From Verrucomicrobiales bacterium (lineage in GTDB: Bacteria > Verrucomicrobiota > Verrucomicrobiae > Limisphaerales > UBA9464), in NCBI GenBank assembly GCA_005789375.1, contig SXXZ01000276.1:1-5194 (forward strand): a stretch of DNA of 5,194 nt, given 5' to 3'. The stretch's first letter is position 1, and every line of letters starts with the position of its first letter. Positions 1 through 5,194 of this stretch are shown here, piece by piece. The translations under genes and the position numbers were made by a program. Below the pieces are notes generated by a model. That model was not told the origin of the DNA. It saw only the letters and a program-made list of their open reading frames with translations, and made no database searches.

Positions 1-997
1 AGCCAATCCCATTCACGTGACCGGAGTAGCTGCTGGACACCGGATGCTTGGCCGGGTCGAAGCTGTAAACGTCCGCGAAACCGGGGGTCTTGGCATCTAG
101 GCGCTGGCCGTTGATCACCACGTGCCGATCGTTTCCGATGCGGACGGTCTCGCCACCGAGAGCCACCAGGCGCTTGATGTAGTGGGTATTGGGAGTCATG
201 CCCTCATGTTGCATCGACTTGAACACCACGGTGTCTCCACGACTCGGGTTCCGGAAATTGTAGGTGATCCGGTCGACCATCAGGCGATCACCCGATTTGA
301 CCCGGCAGCGAATGATTGGGTCCCCTTGTTTGAAGAAGCGCTGAGGTCGGCTGCCTTGGTCATTGGCCAAGCCCATGTGGCGCATGAAGTCGTTGGGCCC
401 CTCGCTCATGGAGGTCTTGACGGTGTAGGTGCCCCGTCCGACCTCAACCTCGAAAGACTTGCGCAGGAAGCCGGTGATTCCGCCGGAACCCGACGAAGGC
501 CTGACGCTTCCCAGTTCGCCATCCTGCTCGGCGATCACCTCGTAGTAGTGATAACCAAAGAGTGCCCATTCCACAGCCTGGACCGCTAGGTTTGGAACCG
601 TCTTGCCAGTGTGGCGCAGATCTTCGCAGGTGATGCCGCTGAAGGTCGGTTGAGCCGATCCCGTGGGAATAGCCATGGGCTGGAAAAAGAATTGGCGGAA
701 GGCAAACAGCACGATCCCCATGGTGAGGAGGCCTTCGACATTCTCGCGCATGGAGGCGTGCGGGTAGGCCATTAGCGAGGTCTGTGCTGTGGCTTCCAAC
801 CGGGTCATCGCTGCGGCGATGTCATCACGGGTGCCGCTCTTCTGCATGCTTTCCAGATGGCGGATGGATGCTTCCAACTCGGTGACGCGTGCCGGCGTCA
901 GGAGATCCCGCTGATGATCCAGGATCTTCTGGGCTTGTTCGGCCAGGTGGCCCGCTTCCCGATAGCTTTTCCAGAATACGTAGCGGAATGGTGACAT
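1..997 (-). CDS. lepB: Signal peptidase I (S26 family), C-terminally truncated by window edge
   Basis: Membrane-bound serine protease that removes signal peptides from exported proteins on the outer face of the cytoplasmic membrane. Reading from ATG at 997, 332 residues are visible and the frame is still open at the left edge. A polar, probably helical and cytoplasmic N-terminus (about 1-85) precedes one membrane segment (about 87-105). Box B follows at 109-118 as AIPTGSAQPT with the nucleophile Ser114; the usual GSM is GSA here. Box C is GDRLMVDRITYNF (236-248), followed by PSRGDTVVF (251-259). Box D is YIKRLVALGGETV (273-285) with the general base Lys275. The final GDN..S.DSR box must lie outside the window. 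Odd: about 117 residues separate box B from box C, where E. coli LepB has almost none. No Shine-Dalgarno is visible, but 997 is the only ATG upstream of the membrane segment that allows a normal N-terminus. Family assignment is secure. Confidence 0.93.
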   Translation of the reverse strand, partial: MSPFRYVFWKSYREAGHLAEQAQKILDHQRDLLTPARVTELEASIRHLESMQKSGTRDDIAAAMTRLEATAQTSLMAYPHASMRENVEGLLTMGIVLFAFRQFFFQPMAIPTGSAQPTFSGITCEDLRHTGKTVPNLAVQAVEWALFGYHYYEVIAEQDGELGSVRPSSGSGGITGFLRKSFEVEVGRGTYTVKTSMSEGPNDFMRHMGLANDQGSRPQRFFKQGDPIIRCRVKSGDRLMVDRITYNFRNPSRGDTVVFKSMQHEGMTPNTHYIKRLVALGGETVRIGNDRHVVINGQRLDAKTPGFADVYSFDPAKHPVSSSYSGHVNGIG

Positions 998-1135
998 GCA
1001 GCGACGGGAAGGTCCGGCAATTCGTCGCGGGGATCTAGTTAAAATCCAAGCTCTGCTCCTTGCAGAATGTTTCGGGCCCGGCCAGTAGCACAGTTTGCTT
1101 CCTAGGCGGCGTCGAATCCGACAGGGTTCACGGCA
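998..1135. other. Divergent intergenic region between lepB and ymdB
   Basis: These 138 bases separate two divergently transcribed genes, so they should hold both promoters. I see no convincing sigma70 pair. Weak candidates are TTGCAG (1060-1065) for the plus strand, without a good -10, and on the minus strand TTCTGC (near 1067) with TTTAAC (near 1040), 18 bases apart. A near-palindromic 12-mer, GTCGAATCCGAC at 1111-1122 with one mismatch to perfect symmetry, lies 13 bases before the ymdB start and could be an operator or be chance. An AGGG at 1123-1126 is the only Shine-Dalgarno-like stretch for ymdB, at 9 bases spacing. Confidence 0.5.
1001..1028 (-). promoter_or_regulatory. Possible hairpin in the lepB leader, next to the start codon
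   Basis: The perfect inverted repeat GCGACG (1001-1006) and CGTCGC (1023-1028) encloses 16 bases. In the lepB transcript the hairpin would end three bases before the ATG, covering the place where a ribosome binding site should be. No Shine-Dalgarno is visible there. A 6-bp stem with a 16-base loop is only moderately stable and could be chance in GC-rich DNA, so a role in translation control is speculative. Confidence 0.2.
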
Positions 1136-1918
1136 GTGAAGCTCTTGTTTTTAGGGGATATCGTGGGCGAACCCGGTCGGCGCGCAGTCCGAATGCTCCT
1201 AGAAGACTTGGTGCACCGCGAGGGAATCGATTTTGTCGTCGCCAATGGCGAGAACAGCGCTGGGGGCAACGGGATTACCGCAGGCATCGCCGGGGAATTG
1301 TTCAGCTACGGCGTGGATATCATCACGACCGGGGATCATGTCTGGGATCAGAAGGAGACGGCTTCGTTCCTCACGACCGAGTCCCGGGTGTTGCGGCCGG
1401 CCAATTATCCGCCGGGCGTGCCGGGCAATGGATCGATTGTCTGGAACAAACCCGGTTTGCCCCCGGTGGCCGTACTGAACCTTCAAGCGCGGACGTTCAT
1501 GCCGCCCATGGAAAACCCGTTCTTGCTCGCCCAGTCCGAGGTGGCTCGGTTGCGAACGGCCACCAAAGTGATCCTCGTCGATTTCCATGGTGAGGCGACT
1601 TCGGAGAAGATCGCCATGGGGCGTATGCTCGATGGCTCGGTTTCGGCGGTGATTGGAACCCATACCCACGTGCAGACCGCCGACGAACAAGTCTTTCCGG
1701 GAGGCACGGCTTATCTGACGGACGCTGGCTTTACAGGTCCGCATGATTCGGTTCTGGGGCGTCAGGTGGAGCCAGTCCTGAAGCGGTTCTTGACGGGTTT
1801 GCCGCAACGCTTCGACGTCGCCAACGGACAAGTGCGTCTCCAGGGAGCCCTGGTGGACATCGATCCGGCGACCGGACGGGCTCAATCGATTGTCCGCATC
1901 TCGGAGTTGCTGGACTAA
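1136..1918 (+). CDS. ymdB: YmdB-family metallophosphoesterase (2',3'-cyclic nucleotide phosphodiesterase)
   Basis: A 260-residue cytoplasmic enzyme of the TIGR00282/YmdB family, the full usual length. Characterised members hydrolyse 2',3'-cyclic nucleotides with a dinuclear metal centre, and B. subtilis YmdB influences biofilm and motility decisions. The expected ligands are seen: GD at 7-8 in the N-terminal LFLGDIVGEPGR, NGEN at 37-40 (Glu39, Asn40), HGE with His151, and GTHTHVQTAD with His176 and His178. The catalytic His68 is present in TTGDHVWDQKE. Odd: the residue before it is Asp67, where B. subtilis YmdB has a metal-binding Asn (GNH). The start is GTG at 1136, which gives exactly the family N-terminus (MKLLFLGD); an AGGG lies 9 bases upstream. 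The gene ends 32 bases before xseA on the same strand, so the two are probably co-transcribed. The family is certain; the physiological substrate here is not. Confidence 0.93.
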   Translation: MKLLFLGDIVGEPGRRAVRMLLEDLVHREGIDFVVANGENSAGGNGITAGIAGELFSYGVDIITTGDHVWDQKETASFLTTESRVLRPANYPPGVPGNGSIVWNKPGLPPVAVLNLQARTFMPPMENPFLLAQSEVARLRTATKVILVDFHGEATSEKIAMGRMLDGSVSAVIGTHTHVQTADEQVFPGGTAYLTDAGFTGPHDSVLGRQVEPVLKRFLTGLPQRFDVANGQVRLQGALVDIDPATGRAQSIVRISELLD

Positions 1919-1950
1919 TTTCGAGCGCCTCACCGAATTACTTGCCCGCC

Positions 1951-3390
1951 ATGTCCCGCGTTTCAAAAACTCAGTGGAGCTTTGCTGGTGACCTGTTCCA
2001 AGAAACGGTTCAGAAGACGCCCGAGTCGGTGTCCGAGTTGACCCAGAAGCTGAAGAAACAGTTGGAGAGCGGATTCGCAGATCGGAGGGTGGCGGGTGAG
2101 GTCTCCAACCTCCGGCTTCAAAGTTCTGGCCATGCCTACTTTGTCCTCAAGGATGCCGGAGCCCAGTTGGCGTGTGTGATGTTCCGGGGGCAGGGCGGGG
2201 CGGGACGAGCGGCCCTCCGTGATGGGGCCCAGGTTATTTTAGGAGGCGACCTCACGGTTTATGAGCCTCGCGGCAATTATCAACTGCGGGTTAATACGGT
2301 GGAGGTTCAGGGGGTGGGGGCGCTGCAAGCTGCCTTCGAGCGGTTGAAGGAAAAGTTGGCGGCGGAGGGGCTTTTTGATGCGTCCCGAAAGCTTCCCATT
2401 GGCCGATATCCCACCCGGATCGGGCTAGTAACTTCACCGAGCGGTGCGGCCATTCAAGATGTCCTGCATGTGCTTTCACGACGGTTCTGTCCCGAGGTAA
2501 TCCTAGATCCGGTGCGCGTGCAGGGGGCCGGAGCCGCTCAAGAAATTGCCGCGGCCATCGGTCGTCTGAACCGCTTTTCGCAATTGGGGCATCCGCTGGA
2601 TGTCATTCTCGTCACCCGGGGTGGTGGGTCGCTGGAAGACCTCTGGTGCTTCAACGAAGAGGTGGTGGCCCGTGCCATTGCCGCCTCAGAAGTTCCGGTG
2701 GTTTCTGCGGTGGGTCATGAGATTGATTTCACCATCGCCGATTTCGTCGCTGATTTTCGTGCCGCCACGCCCAGCGCCGCCGCCGAAATCCTGACCCAAG
2801 ATTGGGTGGACAGTCGTGAATTCGTGGAGTCGGCCGGTCACCGATTGGCGGTGCTGGCTCAGCGCCGGTTAATTCGTTCTCGGGATAGTCTGGAGGGCTC
2901 GCTTCGACGCTGGATCCGGGCGCACCCGAGGCGTCGGTTGGAGACTCGTTCTCAGCAGGTGGATGAAACGATAGAATCCCTGCGCCGCGTCGCGGCCCGT
3001 TCGGTACGGACTTGGGGGCGACTCTTAGAGGCACACCGCCAGCGAATGTTGGCACAGCGCCCTCGCATGCGGGTGAGGGCGGGTCAGCAGGAGTTGCTGC
3101 GCCTTCGATCTGCGTTGACGGTCCTGCCAGGTCGGAAATTACAGCGTCGACGGCAGCTTCTGGAGAGTTTGCTGGCACGCCTGCGGTTGCTTTCGCCTCA
3201 GAATGTTTTGAACCGAGGCTATTCGCTCACGCTCGATGCTGAGACGGGAGGCGTGGTCCGGGATGCAACAAGTTTGGTTTCCGGAAGACGCCTTCAGACC
3301 CGACTTCAATCCGGCGAAGTTTTCAGTGTGGTGACGCGGGTTTCCGGAGGCTCGATTTCCGAGCCGTCCACAGAGTCATCTCAGCCTTGA
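1951..3390 (+). CDS. xseA: Exonuclease VII large subunit
   Basis: Large catalytic subunit of exonuclease VII, which with many copies of XseB degrades single-stranded DNA from both ends into oligonucleotides in the cytoplasm. The 479 residues compare with 456 in E. coli. The N-terminal OB-fold (about 27-130) contains VAGEVSNLR (47-55) and SGHAYFVLKD (59-68). The catalytic domain shows GLVTSPSGAAIQD (158-170), VTRGGGSLEDLW (221-232) and GHEIDFT (255-261). The residues matching the E. coli essential set Asp155, Arg205, His238 and Asp241 are Asp170, Arg223, His256 and Asp259. An Arg/Leu/Gln-rich region (about 280-420) fits the long coiled coil that binds XseB. The C-terminal VLNRGYSLT and LQSGEVFSVV motifs close the protein. 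I prefer ATG 1951 over the in-frame TTG at 1942; GTG 2029 would begin just at the OB-fold. No start has a clear Shine-Dalgarno. xseB is not downstream. Confidence 0.96.
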   Translation: MSRVSKTQWSFAGDLFQETVQKTPESVSELTQKLKKQLESGFADRRVAGEVSNLRLQSSGHAYFVLKDAGAQLACVMFRGQGGAGRAALRDGAQVILGGDLTVYEPRGNYQLRVNTVEVQGVGALQAAFERLKEKLAAEGLFDASRKLPIGRYPTRIGLVTSPSGAAIQDVLHVLSRRFCPEVILDPVRVQGAGAAQEIAAAIGRLNRFSQLGHPLDVILVTRGGGSLEDLWCFNEEVVARAIAASEVPVVSAVGHEIDFTIADFVADFRAATPSAAAEILTQDWVDSREFVESAGHRLAVLAQRRLIRSRDSLEGSLRRWIRAHPRRRLETRSQQVDETIESLRRVAARSVRTWGRLLEAHRQRMLAQRPRMRVRAGQQELLRLRSALTVLPGRKLQRRRQLLESLLARLRLLSPQNVLNRGYSLTLDAETGGVVRDATSLVSGRRLQTRLQSGEVFSVVTRVSGGSISEPSTESSQP

Positions 3391-3438
3391 ACTGCAGGCA
3401 GGTCTTGGGATTTCATTGGCACGAATTATCAAGATATC

Positions 3439-3819
3439 GTGAAACGCTTTTCCATTCATCTCCTCGCCGTTGCAGCGACACTCATTGCTGTCACGGCCGG
3501 ATGCACCACCCACGGCAAATCCAAGGCTTCCCTGTCGATCGAGCAAATCATGGAAGACGGATTCAAGGGCAAGACATCTCTGAGCGCCCGCATCTCCAAG
3601 GGGCAGGGCAATGAGGATGACTTCAAGAAAATGGCGTTCCTGACCAAGGAATTAGCCCTCAACCACCCCCCGAAGGGCGACCTCTCCAGTTGGACCGAGA
3701 AGACCACAGCTCTCAAGGCCGCTGCAGACTCCCTCGCCGCCGGAAAGCCCGGTGCGCTGGATGGCTTCAAGACGGCCGTCAACTGCAAGGCCTGCCATTC
3801 TGTGCACAAGGGGGACTGA
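3439..3819 (+). CDS. Small monohaem c-type cytochrome-like lipoprotein
   Basis: A 126-residue exported protein that I do not recognise as a named family. The GTG start at 3439 gives a lipoprotein signal: MKR, a hydrophobic stretch (residues 8-20), and the cleavage region VTAGC with Cys22 as the likely lipidated residue; Thr at -3 is slightly unusual. The mature part is Lys-rich and mostly helix-forming, with a PPKGD turn at 77-81. It ends in a single haem-c attachment motif, CKACH (116-120), only six residues from the C-terminus. A C-terminal CXXCH after a helical body is the layout of class II cytochromes (c', c-556), but the mature chain of about 105 residues is shorter than most. Met38, in the first predicted helix, is a candidate second axial ligand by analogy with c-556. 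The gene lies 48 bases after xseA and directly before a terminator, so it is probably the last gene of that transcript. Electron transfer or haem sensing are both guesses. Confidence 0.85.
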   Translation: MKRFSIHLLAVAATLIAVTAGCTTHGKSKASLSIEQIMEDGFKGKTSLSARISKGQGNEDDFKKMAFLTKELALNHPPKGDLSSWTEKTTALKAAADSLAAGKPGALDGFKTAVNCKACHSVHKGD

Positions 3820-3852
3820 TCGATCGGGACTCTTCTTTTTCGGCTTATCAAT

Positions 3853-3884
3853 AAAGGGCTACCTCGTTTGGGGTGGCCTTTTTT
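3853..3884 (+). terminator. Rho-independent terminator after the haem lipoprotein gene
   Basis: A 9-bp stem pairs GGCTACCTC (3857-3865) with GGGGTGGCC (3870-3878), with two G-U wobbles and a GTTT loop. Six T (3879-3884) follow directly, and three A (3853-3855) precede the stem. It starts 34 bases after the lipoprotein stop and should end the ymdB-xseA-lipoprotein transcript. In the opposite direction it could also catch transcripts of the converging CotH gene, but that side has only three U next to the stem and two G-U pairs become A-C mismatches, so it would be weaker. Confidence 0.85.
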
Positions 3885-3932
3885 GTGCCTAGAAAAAGCG
3901 ATGAGGATCGCGAGTGCTTCTCAGCGAATTGC

Positions 3933-5194
3933 TCAGCGCTTCCTCAGGACGAAGGCATCGGCATCAAATTCTGCGGTGCCTGAATCGGCGCGCAGTTCGG
4001 CATGGAGGATGATCTCTCGCGGCGATGAGCCGTTCTCTCCCATGGGTCTGCCGGGCCTGCGGCGTCCGCCTTCGCCGCGAGCCGGAATCGAAATTTCGCG
4101 TTTCAGGAGGGTCCAGTCGGTGGTGCCGGTCACGCTTTGAAGTGAGGTGGATCCCTCTTCGAATCGTTCCCCTCTGCGCCCCCATTCCATGTCGAGGCAG
4201 GCCCCAAAGCCAGAAACCGATCGAGTGCGCACCCGGGCCTCCCATTGGTAAAGGCCGGGAGCCAGCAGAATTCGTTTTTGGAGTGACGTCCGGCTTTCGG
4301 CGGCAGAGGCGGTGATGCGAAAGACCGAGGTGCCCTCGTCGGTCTCGATCCGAGTTGCAGGGCCTTCTTGCTCAGGGGAAGAGGATGACCAATCGGTGAG
4401 GCGCATGCGACCCTCGTTGTCGAACTCGCCCGGCTGGGGTGGTTGGTAGCGCTGACCCGCAAAGGCGGCCATCCGCTGCCGGGTCCGCTGCAATGTGGAG
4501 TCCACCGCGCGTTGTACCGGCGGCAGTTCGGCTTCACGGCCCTCTAAAATGAGTCTCTCCCGGAGTCGGTATTGTGCGTTGCTGAACACCCCATCTACAA
4601 ACTGCGGTCGGAACACGGTGTTGGTCAGTTCCCGCATACGATGACTCAGTTGATCGGCCATGGCCGGGATAGAAAAAAGCCGTTGGCCGAGGAGGCTGCT
4701 CAAGGGGGGAGTAAACGATCCCCGCGGGCTTCTCCAGAGCTGGTCCATCCCGTGCGGCATGAGTACCAAGCGGTCGGAAGCGGGCACATGGTACACCCGA
4801 TAGTTGTTACGGTTCCGAAGGTAGCCATCCCAATCGTCTAGCAGGATTTGCAGTGCCCCGAGCGTGGCGATGCGATCGATGTCCAGATGGCGGGATACTT
4901 GTTGTAGGCGCTCGGCCGGATCTTGCACCGCGAGGGACTGACGCAGGGCAATGAGGTCCGACCAATCAGGAGCCCCCTCGCCGGAGTCTCGCTCAAGATT
5001 CGCGTCCAAGTCCGTGATGAATCCAGGGTCATAAAAATTGCCCTTCGACGACCCGAAATGCTGCTTCAGGAAGGCCTTGTCCCAGCCACCCTTGAGCACA
5101 TAAATCCCCAAGTAGCGACCATTCAGGGAGACGAGGGCTCGAGTGGCCCTGGGTGTCGGCAGTCCTGACTGGATAAACATCTCCGAGGCTAATA
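3933..5194 (-). CDS. CotH-kinase family protein with C-terminal beta-sandwich domain, N-terminus outside window
   Basis: The frame is open through the right edge (four codons before the first visible ATG at 5180), so the true start and any signal peptide are missing. Residues are numbered from that ATG. The N-terminal part matches the CotH kinase fold: GLPTPRATRALVSLNGRYLG (6-25), then LKGGWDKAFLKQHFG (29-43) and GNFYD. The active-site motifs are LLDDWDGYLRNRNNYRVYH (113-131) with Asp118, and PHGMDQLW (142-149) with Asp146, as in the family's NWDGY..NRNNY and P.GMDQ. B. subtilis CotH is an atypical kinase that phosphorylates spore-coat proteins; homologues in other bacteria are mostly secreted and uncharacterised. 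Residues about 270-415 resemble a carbohydrate-binding-type beta-sandwich (VFRITAS, LAPGLYQWEARVRT, TTDWTLLKREISI, AEFDADAFVL). An Arg/Gly/Pro-rich insert sits at about 367-387 inside it. The kinase assignment is strong; the tail domain's binding function is inferred. Confidence 0.88.
   Translation of the reverse strand, partial: LASEMFIQSGLPTPRATRALVSLNGRYLGIYVLKGGWDKAFLKQHFGSSKGNFYDPGFITDLDANLERDSGEGAPDWSDLIALRQSLAVQDPAERLQQVSRHLDIDRIATLGALQILLDDWDGYLRNRNNYRVYHVPASDRLVLMPHGMDQLWRSPRGSFTPPLSSLLGQRLFSIPAMADQLSHRMRELTNTVFRPQFVDGVFSNAQYRLRERLILEGREAELPPVQRAVDSTLQRTRQRMAAFAGQRYQPPQPGEFDNEGRMRLTDWSSSSPEQEGPATRIETDEGTSVFRITASAAESRTSLQKRILLAPGLYQWEARVRTRSVSGFGACLDMEWGRRGERFEEGSTSLQSVTGTTDWTLLKREISIPARGEGGRRRPGRPMGENGSSPREIILHAELRADSGTAEFDADAFVLRKR

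Noticed and set aside
122..589. Plus-strand open frame of 155 codons
   Set aside because: It lies opposite the signal peptidase gene, whose conserved catalytic boxes fix the minus strand as coding; the frame has no recognisable motif.
1060..1593. Plus-strand open frame of 177 codons overlapping ymdB
   Set aside because: It is Arg-rich and shifted relative to the clearly conserved YmdB protein, so it is a shadow frame in GC-rich DNA.
1199..1966. Minus-strand open frame of 255 codons, nearly the length of ymdB
   Set aside because: It is antisense to ymdB, rich in Arg, Gly and His, and has no family features; YmdB ligand motifs are intact on the plus strand.
2729..3178. Minus-strand 149-codon frame, Pro/Ala-rich
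   Set aside because: It is antisense to the xseA coiled-coil region; its composition is what the complement of Arg/Leu/Ala codons gives.
3387..3614. Frame beginning with TTG and overlapping the xseA stop, a possible coupled xseB
   Set aside because: The product is His/Arg/Cys-rich without XseB character and runs out of frame through the lipoprotein gene, which has a signal peptide and a haem motif.
3456..3851. Minus-strand 131-codon frame opposite the haem lipoprotein
   Set aside because: It has no motif and would run through the lipoprotein gene, which has lipobox and CXXCH evidence on the other strand.
3868..4140. Plus-strand 90-codon frame starting inside the terminator
   Set aside because: It begins in the terminator loop and is antisense to the CotH gene's 3' end; no support.
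3933..5180. CotH gene starting at the ATG at 5180
   Set aside because: The frame stays open to the window edge and the conserved CotH region is already under way at this Met, so it is internal and the true start lies outside.

Overview
The window is GC-rich, gene-dense bacterial DNA carrying five protein genes and no RNA gene, insertion sequence or CRISPR array that I can see. The gene families suggest a member of the Verrucomicrobiota or a related PVC-group bacterium. The reasons are a type I signal peptidase with a large insertion after its catalytic serine, a YmdB-type phosphodiesterase with a GDH instead of GNH motif, a small C-terminal-CXXCH haem lipoprotein, a CotH-kinase protein with a beta-sandwich tail, and starts with little or no Shine-Dalgarno sequence. 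This taxonomic reading is inference; there is no rRNA in the window.

Layout: positions 1-997 (minus) hold the N-terminal 332 residues of a signal peptidase I (lepB), cut by the left edge before its last conserved box. A divergent intergenic region of 138 bp (998-1135) follows. On the plus strand come ymdB (1136-1918, GTG start), xseA (ATG at 1951 to 3390) and a GTG-started haem-binding lipoprotein gene (3439-3819). They are separated by only 32 and 48 bp, so they are probably one transcription unit, closed by a strong intrinsic terminator at 3853-3884. Converging on it from the right is a CotH-kinase family gene (3933-5194, minus) whose N-terminus lies beyond the right edge.

Function: YmdB (metallophosphoesterase) and XseA (exonuclease VII large subunit) are both phosphodiester-cleaving enzymes of nucleic acid or nucleotide metabolism. 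The haem lipoprotein would act outside the cytoplasmic membrane and has no obvious functional tie to them. The small exonuclease VII subunit gene xseB is not in the window. The signal peptidase and the CotH protein are independent flanking units. Nothing here amounts to a clear new multi-gene system. The points most worth a second look are the modified signal peptidase, the small monohaem lipoprotein in the slot after xseA, and the two-domain CotH protein.
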